Below, piece by piece: positions 45,094 through 54,197 of a DNA stretch of 64,000 nucleotides. Origin of the DNA: Flavobacterium caseinilyticum (lineage in GTDB: Bacteria > Bacteroidota > Bacteroidia > Flavobacteriales > Flavobacteriaceae); NCBI RefSeq assembly GCF_004349085.1, contig NZ_SMFM01000011.1, forward strand, positions 261 through 64,260. The letters run 5' to 3'. Numbering within the stretch: the first letter of the stretch is position 1; each line of letters opens with the position of its first letter. Under the pieces are notes generated by a model. That model worked only from the letters and a program-made list of their open reading frames with translations. It was not told where the DNA came from and searched no databases. The translations under genes were made by a program, and so were the position numbers.

Positions 45094-46710
45094 TCAAATT
45101 ACAACTCCTGTTTTGGCAATTTGAGTATCTGCCCGAACGTGAGCTGCATTAGCTCTTCCGCTTGGATCTAGGTTCTCTTGCCATTTTGGAATCCATTTCC
45201 TAACTGTTTGCGCGGCACTTATTTGCGGATAATATTTATTAAATATCGACCTATAAAAATAGGCTTCTTTGGTTGTAGGAGAATTGTATGGGAATTCGGC
45301 TGCAGCTCCGGCTAATTGCTCGTCCGTAACTTGCGTTGCACAATATTCAATCAATTGATCGATCCAATTGTATCCTACTCCATCCGAAAACTGTTCTTTT
45401 TGTCTCCATAAAACTTCTTGTGGAAGATATGGATTGTCCGGAGTATCAAACGCTTTTCTTAGAATGTATTTTTCTTTTCCATCGTATGTTTTAGGCATTT
45501 TTTCTTCTGCTTTGATGCGAATTGACACATCCAAGAACGCTTTATCCAAAAACGGAACTCTAGTCTCTAAACCATGCGCCATCGTTGATTTATCGGCTCT
45601 TAACAAATCGGCAGTGAATAATTTCTGCACTCTTTCGATTGTTTCTTTCTGGAAATCTTCCGCTGAAGGCGCATTTCTAAAATACAAATATCCACCAAAG
45701 ATTTCATCAGCTCCTTCACCTGAAAGCACTACTTTTACACCCAAATCCGTAATCGCTTTCGACAAGAAATACATTGGCGTACTTGCTCGCACCGAAGTCA
45801 CGTCATACGTTTCTAAATGCCAAATTAGTTTCTCTAAAATTTCAATTCCTTCTTCGACAGTAAAATGAATTTCATGATGCTCTGTTCCTAAATACTCCGC
45901 AACTTTTCTGGCTGCCGCAGCATCTGGCGCATCAGCATTTAAACCAATTGAAAATGATTGTAATTTATTGCCGGTTTCTGCCAATAATCGCGAAGCAATT
46001 GCTGAAGTCAATGAAGAATCTAATCCTCCAGAAAGTAACACACCAATAGGCACATCGCTCATTAATCGTTTACGAGTCGCTTCGGTCAACGTTTCTCTGA
46101 TTAACTCCAAATCTAATTCTTGGTCGGCTTTCAAATAATCTTCATATTCCGGTTTGTAATATTTTACAAAACCAGTTTTTGCAGTGTAATAATGTCCTGG
46201 AGGAAAAGTAGAAAATGTTTTACATTGATCCGCGATAGGTTTCATTTCAGAGGAGAAATAGATTCTTCCTCTTTCATCCAAACCATAATATAGCGGTTTC
46301 ACTCCCATTGGGTCTCTACCGGCAATAAAGTCATCACCATCCACAACCACAAAAGCCCAATCTCCGTCCAGCATATTGCAAAAATCGTATCCAAACTCTT
46401 CATACAAATGCACAATAACTTCAGAATCTGATTTTGTTCTAAAAGTATGATCTTTCAAAACACCATCTCTTAATTCCTGATGATTGTATATTTCGCCATT
46501 ATGAACCATATAAGCCGTTTTCGTGCCTTGTATCGGTTGTTTTCCGGAATGCAAATCAATTATCGATAGCCTTTCATGACTTAGAATATGCCCTTTTTCA
46601 GTAACATGCAAATCACTTTCATCCGGACCACGATGCGTCATTCTTTTTGAAAGTTCTCCAAACAGTTGTTCTTCTTTTCCTCTCCCGATAATGGCTAATA
46701 TTCCGCACAT
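45094..46710 (-). CDS. asnB: Asparagine synthase B, copy 1
   Basis: 538 residues: class II glutaminase domain from the catalytic Cys2 (MCGILAIIG), with RMTHRGPDESD, HERLSIIDLHSGKQP and NGEIYNHQELR, then the synthetase domain with the PP-loop SGGLDSSLTSAI near residue 225 and VVLSGEGADEIFGGYLYF. It makes asparagine from aspartate, glutamine and ATP. The paralogue at 48940-50616 shares the layout and order but is clearly diverged; the two bracket an amidohydrolase gene. Confidence 0.93.
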   Translation of the reverse strand: MCGILAIIGRGKEEQLFGELSKRMTHRGPDESDLHVTEKGHILSHERLSIIDLHSGKQPIQGTKTAYMVHNGEIYNHQELRDGVLKDHTFRTKSDSEVIVHLYEEFGYDFCNMLDGDWAFVVVDGDDFIAGRDPMGVKPLYYGLDERGRIYFSSEMKPIADQCKTFSTFPPGHYYTAKTGFVKYYKPEYEDYLKADQELDLELIRETLTEATRKRLMSDVPIGVLLSGGLDSSLTSAIASRLLAETGNKLQSFSIGLNADAPDAAAARKVAEYLGTEHHEIHFTVEEGIEILEKLIWHLETYDVTSVRASTPMYFLSKAITDLGVKVVLSGEGADEIFGGYLYFRNAPSAEDFQKETIERVQKLFTADLLRADKSTMAHGLETRVPFLDKAFLDVSIRIKAEEKMPKTYDGKEKYILRKAFDTPDNPYLPQEVLWRQKEQFSDGVGYNWIDQLIEYCATQVTDEQLAGAAAEFPYNSPTTKEAYFYRSIFNKYYPQISAAQTVRKWIPKWQENLDPSGRANAAHVRADTQIAKTGVVI

Positions 46711-46915
46711 AAGTCTGTATTTTTATTTTTTTCCAATTCTAAGTCGACAAATATGCAATAGCAGTTACAAACACAAAACATAATTAATGTATTTAGTTAC
46801 TATTTAAAACAAAAAAATGAATTTTATCTTAAAAATGTAATTCAAATACCAATAAATTAAAATATTCTATTACAACTGTAAATTATCGCTATGTTAGAAA
46901 ATAAAAAGCTTTAAT

Positions 46916-47086
46916 TTTAAACATATAAGTCATGTAAGTTTAAAAAAGTCAGTTTCTCAAATTGTAATTAAAAGGAAAAATAAGTTAAAAAAGTTCTTCG
47001 CAAGACTATGTGACTTTACTTAAATGAACTTTTAGTTTTATTTGATTTTATTCAAATTAAAAACTTATATGACTCATATGTTTTAA
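46916..47086. repeat. Inverted-repeat element (MITE-like)
   Basis: Arms of about 28 bp, TTTAAACATATAAGTCATG... at 46916-46943 and the inverse ...GACTCATATGTTTTAA at 47057-47086, enclose ~115 bp. No reading frame inside. The arms match those of the smaller element at 21887-21966. The rest of the 443-bp gap (46711-47153) shows no gene. Confidence 0.65.
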
Positions 47087-47153
47087 CAATGTATTCTACA
47101 AAATGCTATTATTTGCAGAATTAATCGTAAATTATAAAAGGCTGACAATTCAA

Positions 47154-48779
47154 TTATTTTACTTTCTTCCCCTTTAAATAGGTGTTGGTAGGTTTCATTT
47201 TCACTATTTTATTTTCTTCCACTTTCATTAAATCCTGATCAAAAATTACAAAATCAGCCCATTTCCCCACTTCCAAACTTCCTTTCTCTTTTTCTTCGAA
47301 ATTAGAAAAAGCAGCCCAAATGGTCATTCCTTTTAAAGTTTCGGCTCTGGTTAATGCATTTTCCATTTGGAAACCGCCTTTCGGATATTCCTTACTGTCT
47401 TTCCTGGCTACAGCCGCATGAAAAGTTAACATCGGATTGACTTCTTCCACAGGAAAATCAGTTCCAAGAGCTACCATTCCCGCTTTTTGAAGTAATTTTT
47501 TATAAGCATACGCATTTTTAAGCCTTTCTTTCCCCAACCTATCTTCAGCCCAATACATATCAGATGTGGCATGTGTAGGTTGAACCGAAGGAATAATTCC
47601 AAATTTAAAATAATCAAAATCTTGTTCACGCAAAACTTGTGCATGCTCAATTTTCCATCTTCTGTCTTTTGTACCGGTCAAAACATCTTCGTAAATTTTC
47701 AAAATCACCGTATTTGCCGAATCGCCAATAGCATGCGTATTCAACTGAAATTTTGAAGCTGCAATCTGCTTAGCAACATCGCTTAATCCAGAAATTGGTG
47801 CCAACAAAGCACCGTATTGGCCTGGCTTGTCAGAATACGGTTTGTGCATACAAGCACCACGAGAACCCAAAGCGCCATCGCCATACATTTTAAAGGAACG
47901 CACATTTAAATTATCCGTTTTATAAATTCCTTTTTTTAGGTATAAATCAATATTTTTCTGATTTGCCGTAATCATAGCGTACACATTAAGCTTCATCACT
48001 TTTGCTTTTTGCAAGCTGTCCATCAAATGAATAATGTCCGGATCCAATCCTGCATCATTTACCGTTGTCAATCCATAATCAAACATCACTTTTTCAGCAT
48101 CTAGCAACGCGTCAATTTGTATTTTACGAGTTGGTTTTGGAATTATTTTAAACACTAATTCCATCGGATTGTCAACTAAAATTCCTGTCGGTTGCCCGTT
48201 TTCGATTTCAATCTGACCACCATCTGCTTTTGTATCTTTAGTGATTCCTGCTAATTTCAACACTTTACTATTAACGATAATCGCATGACCGTCAACTCTG
48301 TTTAATACAACTGGAATATCTGGAAATGCAGCATCTAAATCTTCTTTTGTAGGATACTTTTTTACTTTCCAATCGTTTTGATCCCAACCATTACCCACAA
48401 TAAACGTTGGATTTTTATCTTTTTGAAAAGCCTTTAAGCGGGTTATTATTTCGTCCATACTTTTAGTACCGCGTAAATCCGCTTCCTGTAAACTTAAACC
48501 ATAACTGTAAAAATGGCAATGTGCGTCAATTAATCCCGGGTAAATGAATTTCCCCTCTGCATCTATTGTATTCTTGGATTCATATAGATTTGAAATTTCA
48601 CTATTAGTACCAATAGCCACAATTTTCCCCTTATCAATTGCCATAGCCGAAGCCGTTCCAAAAGAGTTATCTACCGAGTAGATAGTTGCATCGGTAACAA
48701 TAGTATCAACGCTAACTTTATCTTTTTGATTACAGGAAATCAACAAAAACAAAGCAAGAAATAAAGTAATAGATCTCAT
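47154..48779 (-). CDS. YtcJ-like amidohydrolase lipoprotein
   Basis: About 541 residues from ATG 48779 (MRSITLFLALFLLISC; lipobox Cys16). Amidohydrolase of the YtcJ/LAF3 type: metal-site DAHCHFYSYG near residue 75, NGWDQNDW, VLNRVDGHAIIVNS, later His of KIEHAQVLREQDF, the YTQ-like FQLNTHAIGDSANT, and the Asp in ALGTDFPVEEVNP. These hydrolyse amide or imine-like bonds of N-acyl compounds; the physiological substrate is unknown. A lipoprotein anchor suggests periplasmic or outer-membrane location. It sits between two asnB genes with no obvious metabolic tie. Confidence 0.88.
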   Translation of the reverse strand: MRSITLFLALFLLISCNQKDKVSVDTIVTDATIYSVDNSFGTASAMAIDKGKIVAIGTNSEISNLYESKNTIDAEGKFIYPGLIDAHCHFYSYGLSLQEADLRGTKSMDEIITRLKAFQKDKNPTFIVGNGWDQNDWKVKKYPTKEDLDAAFPDIPVVLNRVDGHAIIVNSKVLKLAGITKDTKADGGQIEIENGQPTGILVDNPMELVFKIIPKPTRKIQIDALLDAEKVMFDYGLTTVNDAGLDPDIIHLMDSLQKAKVMKLNVYAMITANQKNIDLYLKKGIYKTDNLNVRSFKMYGDGALGSRGACMHKPYSDKPGQYGALLAPISGLSDVAKQIAASKFQLNTHAIGDSANTVILKIYEDVLTGTKDRRWKIEHAQVLREQDFDYFKFGIIPSVQPTHATSDMYWAEDRLGKERLKNAYAYKKLLQKAGMVALGTDFPVEEVNPMLTFHAAVARKDSKEYPKGGFQMENALTRAETLKGMTIWAAFSNFEEKEKGSLEVGKWADFVIFDQDLMKVEENKIVKMKPTNTYLKGKKVK

Positions 48780-48881
48780 AATAAACATTTTAGTTGGGCT
48801 AATATAAAAAACTGCAGCCAATTATTTTAACCAAAGGAGAATTAAAAGAAATTTTTGAATTCTTAACTTAATTATTCCCAT

Positions 48882-48911
48882 AAAAAAACGCTCTCGAAAA
48901 GGAGAGCGTTT
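48882..48911 (-). terminator. Terminator of asnB copy 2
   Basis: AAACGCTCTC and GAGAGCGTTT around a GAAAAG loop, with TTTTTTTATGG following on the minus strand. Confidence 0.88.
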
Positions 48912-48939
48912 GTCTATTTGTAAAATCTTAATTAATTGT

Positions 48940-50616
48940 TTATGCCTTTGCATACGCATCATCATGCACGCTAGCTACTGCTCTTCCGGATGGATCATTC
49001 ATGTTCTTGAATGCTTCATCCCATTCCAATGCAATTTTTGTACTACACGCAACGCTTGCTTCTTGTGGAACACACAAAGCAGCGGCATCACTTGGAAAAT
49101 GCTCATGAAAAATAGAACGGTAATAATACTCCTCTTTTGAAGTTGGTGTTTGTAAAGGGAACTTGTATTTAGCATTTGCTAATTGTTCATCCGAAATTTC
49201 AACAGCAACAACCTCTTTCAAAGTATCAATCCAGCCGTATCCTACACCATCACTGAATTGTTCTTTTTGTCTCCAAGCAACACTTGGCGGCAACATTTCT
49301 TCAAAAGCTTTACGAACTACCCATTTTTCCATTGGATGTTCTGCATTGATCATTTTATCTTGTGGATTAACGCGCATCGCCACATCCATAAATTCTTTAT
49401 CTAAAAACGGCACACGACCTTCAATTCCCCATGCGGCTAAACTTTTGTTGGCACGCAAACAGTCATACATGTGCAATTTACCTAATTTACGTACGTTTTC
49501 TTCGTGGAATTCTCTTGCGTTTGGCGCTTTGTGGAAATACAAATATCCTCCAAAAAGCTCATCCGCTCCTTCACCTGACAACACCATTTTGATACCCATA
49601 GATTTAATAACTCTCGCCATTAACCACATTGGTGTTGATGCTCTAATTGTCGTTACATCATAGGTTTCTAAGTTGTAAATTACATCTTTAACCGCATCCA
49701 AACCTTCTTGAATAGTGAATTTAATTTCGTGGTGAATCGTTCCAATATGATCCGCCACGATTTGAGCTGCCGCTAAATCTGGAGAACCTTCTAATCCTAC
49801 AGAAAACGAGTGTAATTGAGGATACCATGCATCAGCAACATCTCCAGATTCAATACGTTTTTGCGCATATTTTTTGGCTACAGCCGAAGTAATAGACGAA
49901 TCTAACCCTCCAGAAAGCAATACTCCATAAGGCACATCACTCATCAACTGTCTGTGAACCGCAGCTTCTAAAGCCACTTTAATTTCGTCAATGCTGGTTA
50001 CGTTGTCTTTAACGGCATCGTAATCTGTCCATTCTCTTTTATACCATTGTACAAATTCGCCATCTTTGCTAGTCATATAATGTCCCGGAGGAAACAATTG
50101 GATTTTGGTACAATATCCTTCTAATGCTTTCAATTCTGAAGCTACATAAAAAGTTCCGTGCTCATCCCAACCAATGTATAATGGAATAATTCCCATGTGA
50201 TCACGAGCAACAAAATACTCATCTTTTTCTACATCATAAATCGCAAATCCAAATATTCCGTTCATTTCATCTATAAAATGAGGTCCCTTTTCTTTGTATA
50301 GTGCCAGAATTACTTCGCAGTCACTTTCTGTTTGAAAGTTGTATTTCCCTTCAAATTGTTTGCGTAATTCTCTGTGGTTATAGATTTCACCATTTGCAGC
50401 CAAAATCAGTTGTTTATCCTCGCTGAACAAAGGTTGTTTCCCTGAAGCCGGATCTACAATTGCCAGACGTTCGTGAGACATAATCGCTTTTTCATTACTA
50501 AAAATTCCACTCCAGTCCGGTCCACGATGACGGATAATTTTAGACATTTCTAATACTTGCGGTCTTAAAACTTCCGCTTTTTGTTTTAAATCAAAGGCAC
50601 ATACTATTCCGCACAT
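48940..50616 (-). CDS. asnB: Asparagine synthase B, copy 2
   Basis: 558 residues: glutaminase domain from Cys2 (MCGIVCAFD), IIRHRGPDWSG, HERLAIVDPASGKQP, NGEIYNHRELR, and the synthetase domain (SGGLDSSITSAVAKK near residue 235; VLSGEGADELFGGYLYF). Both active centres are complete. Sequence agrees closely with the E. coli-type AsnB length of ~554. With the first copy it forms a diverged paralogue pair, perhaps for different nitrogen states; which is the main enzyme is not clear. The pair share a WRQKEQFSDGVGY segment and matched terminators. Confidence 0.95.
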   Translation of the reverse strand: MCGIVCAFDLKQKAEVLRPQVLEMSKIIRHRGPDWSGIFSNEKAIMSHERLAIVDPASGKQPLFSEDKQLILAANGEIYNHRELRKQFEGKYNFQTESDCEVILALYKEKGPHFIDEMNGIFGFAIYDVEKDEYFVARDHMGIIPLYIGWDEHGTFYVASELKALEGYCTKIQLFPPGHYMTSKDGEFVQWYKREWTDYDAVKDNVTSIDEIKVALEAAVHRQLMSDVPYGVLLSGGLDSSITSAVAKKYAQKRIESGDVADAWYPQLHSFSVGLEGSPDLAAAQIVADHIGTIHHEIKFTIQEGLDAVKDVIYNLETYDVTTIRASTPMWLMARVIKSMGIKMVLSGEGADELFGGYLYFHKAPNAREFHEENVRKLGKLHMYDCLRANKSLAAWGIEGRVPFLDKEFMDVAMRVNPQDKMINAEHPMEKWVVRKAFEEMLPPSVAWRQKEQFSDGVGYGWIDTLKEVVAVEISDEQLANAKYKFPLQTPTSKEEYYYRSIFHEHFPSDAAALCVPQEASVACSTKIALEWDEAFKNMNDPSGRAVASVHDDAYAKA

Positions 50617-50813
50617 AACTATATATTTTTAATGTTTTGTTTATTTTGATAGGGCAAAGATGGAGTTATAGTTTCAATCGAAAAACACAAATGCCATTTT
50701 TAGTTATAAATTATAACCAAAAAATAGCATTTGTATTTAAAATGTAATTAAAAGAGAATAAAAAAGGAATCGAAGTTGAGAATTGTAAAAATGGAATAAA
50801 AAGCAGACGAATT

Positions 50814-51263
50814 TTATTCAATATTCTCCACCAAATACTTCGTTCCATTAATCTCAAAAGTAAAACCTTCTTGATTTCCCATCAATTTATTGCCCAAAGG
50901 CGATTGTGGAGATAATGCGATAATATTGATTCCTTCAACATTAATTTTAGGAAGCGCCACACTCAGATACAAATAGATTCCGTTGGCTTTTACCAAACTC
51001 CCTACGATAATTGTTTCGGCAACTGCAGCAGCATCAATTTTATCCAAAACTGTTTTTTGATCCAATACTTCTCTCAATTTACGATTGAGTTTTTCCTGTT
51101 CAATGTGCATCATTGATAAAGCGGTTTCATGTTTGTCTCCGGCTGAACCTTTGGCATCGTTCTTAGAATCTTCGGTAAGCGCCACAATCATGTCTTTGAA
51201 AACATCGATTCGATCCTGAACTAATTGCACGTAATGAGTATGTATTTTTTGTTTGAAAGTCAT
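50814..51263 (-). CDS. GreA/GreB family factor (short)
   Basis: 149 residues. An N-terminal coiled coil (YVQLVQDRIDVFKDMIVALTE...HIEQEKLNRKLREVLDQK) is followed by the GreA-type C-terminal FKBP-like fold with LSPQSPLGNKLMGNQEGFTFE, equivalent to the SPiGkALlGkkvGD motif of GreA. It probably acts on RNA polymerase, but the coiled coil lacks the paired acidic tip (DxxE) that drives transcript cleavage in GreA/GreB, so it may be an Rnk-like or competing factor. Homologues in this group are often mislabelled as 3-oxoacyl-ACP synthase. Its upstream gap holds CAAAG-rich simple repeats. Confidence 0.75.
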   Translation of the reverse strand: MTFKQKIHTHYVQLVQDRIDVFKDMIVALTEDSKNDAKGSAGDKHETALSMMHIEQEKLNRKLREVLDQKTVLDKIDAAAVAETIIVGSLVKANGIYLYLSVALPKINVEGINIIALSPQSPLGNKLMGNQEGFTFEINGTKYLVENIE

Positions 51264-51390
51264 TTTTAGTGAGAGGCAAAGTTATAAAGGGACAAAGAGG
51301 CAAAGGTACAAAGCAACAAATAGACAGTATCAATTATCTGCAGAAAAAAACCGCTTTTTATCTTTGATTCTCTGCCTCTTTTGACCTTTT

Positions 51391-53202
51391 TTAAAAATCA
51401 AATTTATAATTTACTCCCAAAATGACCTGAAGTCCCTGAACCGGATAGTTCAGCCATTTTTCATAAGATTTATTGGTAAGATTATTTCCTTTTACAAAAG
51501 CGGTTAATCGGTCATTATATTTGTAACCGACATTTGCATTTACATCAAAATATGAAGGCAAAGTAATCGGACTTACATCAATTAAATTCATGTTTGTATT
51601 CCATTCTTGATCTTTTCGCTCCCCCACATAAAACACATTGGCACCGGCAAACCATTTTGGCGTAATATTAAAATCTAAGCTTGAGCTTATTTTTACAGCT
51701 GGCAAATTCCAGGCTTCTTTCTCGAATTCAGTAGTAAAACTGCTGAAGCTACCATTGATTCCAAAAGTCACATTTTTAGAAAAATCAGCTTTTAATTCAC
51801 CATAAAAATTAAATGTTTTCATATCATCATACACCACCTGAAAGGAATTCCCATAAGCGTAGTCTTGATTACTTGTATTTTCATTATAATCATTGCTTTT
51901 AAACAAGGCTTTATTTCTCTGATTTAGATACGAACCTTTTATGTTATAACTTACATTATTAGTGATTTTCCCTTTTAAACCTGCAAAAAGATCATACTGC
52001 TGATCTGTTGGCGCAATATTTAATGTTGGCGATAAAAATGGATTATCATCCACAAAATCCTGATATGAATTTTGCTCTAAATTCCCTTCGGCTCCGGCGT
52101 AGAACATCATCAAATCACCAACCACTTTATAGGAAGCGGTAAATCTTGGATAGATATAAAGCGTATTCCTTTTGTTCTGATTGTTCATACTGTAAAAGAA
52201 TGCTGCACCTATGTTTAGCGTCCAATCGTCTTCCTGCATGACAAAGCTCGGTGCTATTCCAAAATTAGTGAAGCCATATTTCATCGGCTCAGAATTTGTG
52301 TTCGAATAATTCTCTTTGAAACTGCCGGCAACGTAATCAACAATTAAATCCGTTTTTACAGCACTATCCATAATATCAAATTGCACCGTTGGTTGAGCTG
52401 AAAATCTGCTCTCTGACGAATCAAAAATATCTGTAAAATGATTGAATTTCAAATTCACTTTTTCGACAATACTTTCATTGAAAGCGATATTTCCGCCTAA
52501 TGAAATCGTATTATAGGATTGTTTAGGATCAATACTGCCAATCAAAACCGCTCTTTCCTGAGAGGTCAACGTATTGCCAAAATCAGTTGGAAGCCCATAC
52601 CAGTTGTAAATTTGATTTTTATATCCTAAATCCATATTCCAGGACACCGATTCTCGATTTGATCCGTACATCACATCCACTGAATTATCTAAAAAACGAT
52701 TGTCTAATTCTACATTTTCGATTCCGCCTTTGGACGAATGATGACGAAACATTGCACCAACATAATCGGTATCATTAAGGTCATGGTTTACGAATAATTC
52801 TCCGATAAACGTCCCGTAATTTCCGGCACCAAATGTGGCATAATTTTTATATAAATGGCCTTGTTTTTCTTTCTCAACGCCTTCTGCCTTGCCTTTAGTT
52901 GGGCTAAATGTTGACGCCACCGGAAAAGAGAAAATAGTATATTTTACCATTTCCTTCTTAGTATTTCCTTCTTCTTCAAGCGTTGCAACTTCCTTAATTT
53001 TGAAGGCATCGGATATTTTTGGCGTATAAGGTTTTACAACATTAACAGTTTCCGTCCCGATTTGTTCTTTTTTTTGTGCAAAAGAAAATTGAAAAACTAA
53101 AAGAAACAAGATTCCCAATCCAACCCTTCTTGACGGGAATGGCGCCGAAATTGTTACGATATTTTCTGTGAATGAATTTATGTTTAAATGTTTAAATGTC
53201 AT
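51391..53202 (-). CDS. TonB-dependent-receptor-like barrel without plug
   Basis: 603 residues: a signal segment (LGILFLLVFQFSFAQ) then TETVNVVKPYTPKISDAFKI and directly a beta barrel with GTFIGELFVNHDLND, FTASYKVVGDLMMFYAGAEG and a TonB-receptor-like end (SYFDVNANVGYKYNDRLTAFVKGNNLTNKSYEKW...VILGVNYKFDF). The ~130-residue plug domain is missing. Without a plug it cannot gate like a normal transporter; it may be a barrel working with an outer-membrane partner. The giant TPR gene upstream (54198-57212), with PhzF between, is a likely functional neighbour, as this gene order is conserved in my recollection of flavobacterial genomes. Confidence 0.8.
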   Translation of the reverse strand: MTFKHLNINSFTENIVTISAPFPSRRVGLGILFLLVFQFSFAQKKEQIGTETVNVVKPYTPKISDAFKIKEVATLEEEGNTKKEMVKYTIFSFPVASTFSPTKGKAEGVEKEKQGHLYKNYATFGAGNYGTFIGELFVNHDLNDTDYVGAMFRHHSSKGGIENVELDNRFLDNSVDVMYGSNRESVSWNMDLGYKNQIYNWYGLPTDFGNTLTSQERAVLIGSIDPKQSYNTISLGGNIAFNESIVEKVNLKFNHFTDIFDSSESRFSAQPTVQFDIMDSAVKTDLIVDYVAGSFKENYSNTNSEPMKYGFTNFGIAPSFVMQEDDWTLNIGAAFFYSMNNQNKRNTLYIYPRFTASYKVVGDLMMFYAGAEGNLEQNSYQDFVDDNPFLSPTLNIAPTDQQYDLFAGLKGKITNNVSYNIKGSYLNQRNKALFKSNDYNENTSNQDYAYGNSFQVVYDDMKTFNFYGELKADFSKNVTFGINGSFSSFTTEFEKEAWNLPAVKISSSLDFNITPKWFAGANVFYVGERKDQEWNTNMNLIDVSPITLPSYFDVNANVGYKYNDRLTAFVKGNNLTNKSYEKWLNYPVQGLQVILGVNYKFDF

Positions 53203-53252
53203 GTTGAATTTTTTAACTTCTTATTTATAACTCGTCTTTTGTAACCTTATAA

Positions 53253-54116
53253 TTATACTTCCCATTCCCCTTTTGCAATGAATTGCGATTTGCCCCCAAT
53301 TTTAATATCAAAATCATTGTCCATACGTTTACCATCAAAATAAATCTGGGAAGGTCTGTTTATAAAATCGCCCTGATGATTTATAATTCGAATCTCCGGC
53401 GCATCGTATTTTAAAAGAAAAGCCTGCAAACATGTACTTGCACTTCCTGTAGCGGCGTCTTCTTTAAGTTGGTTGTCCTCTATACACAGCATTCTACTGC
53501 TGAGATTATTCTCTTCTAAACAATAAAAATACAACGCTCTATGACTGGTTTTGCAGTGCGAATGCAACCATTCGTTCATTTTATTCTTGTCGAGAATCAA
53601 ACTTTCCAAGGCTTTTTTATTTTTGAGCGGAACAATTACAAAAGCGCTTCCGGTGGATACTTCCTGAATTGGAAAGCTGTCCTCAAAATCAGTACTGCTT
53701 AAATTGCTAAACGATAAAAACTCCTGTGCCGAAAAAATATCCAAAAACTCCGGCTGAGCCGCTTGTAACCAAATCAAATCTCCCGATTGATGCACTGGAA
53801 TTTCGCCTATTGGCACTGACACCGTAATCTTTTCAGGCTGATTTTGAAATATCTTATGCATCAAAACCCAAGAAGTCCCTATAATTGGATGTCCTGCAAA
53901 CTTCATTTCGTAGTCCGGGGTAAAAATTCTGATCGTTGCCGCTCTATTTTCAGGATCAAGCTTAGTGATAAAAGTGCTTTCCGCAAAATTAATTTCTCTT
54001 GCAATTTTCTGCATCTTTTCTGCACTCAAAGCATCGGCACCTAAGAAAACAGCGAGTTGATTTCCAGCATACTTTGTCTCGGCAAAAACATCAACGATAT
54101 AAAAAGATAGGTTCAT
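53253..54116 (-). CDS. PhzF family isomerase-like protein
   Basis: 287 residues. The PhzF fold is clear: FYIVDVFAETKYAGNQLAVFL at the start, FAESTFI with the conserved Glu (active-site position), FTPDYEMKFAGHPIIGTSWVL, GDFINRP, and KEDAATGSASTCLQAFLLK near residue 215. The diaminopimelate-epimerase-like family catalyses isomerisations in phenazine synthesis and elsewhere; most chromosomal copies have unknown substrates. Cytoplasmic. It lies between the plug-less barrel and the TPR gene on the same strand, about 50 and 80 bp apart. Confidence 0.9.
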   Translation of the reverse strand: MNLSFYIVDVFAETKYAGNQLAVFLGADALSAEKMQKIAREINFAESTFITKLDPENRAATIRIFTPDYEMKFAGHPIIGTSWVLMHKIFQNQPEKITVSVPIGEIPVHQSGDLIWLQAAQPEFLDIFSAQEFLSFSNLSSTDFEDSFPIQEVSTGSAFVIVPLKNKKALESLILDKNKMNEWLHSHCKTSHRALYFYCLEENNLSSRMLCIEDNQLKEDAATGSASTCLQAFLLKYDAPEIRIINHQGDFINRPSQIYFDGKRMDNDFDIKIGGKSQFIAKGEWEV

Positions 54117-54197
54117 TCCCTTTGTTTTTTTCTTTCGATTATTTTAAAAATTTCATACAATTTGTGGTTGTTTCCCAACTTCAAACCTGTGATTTCT

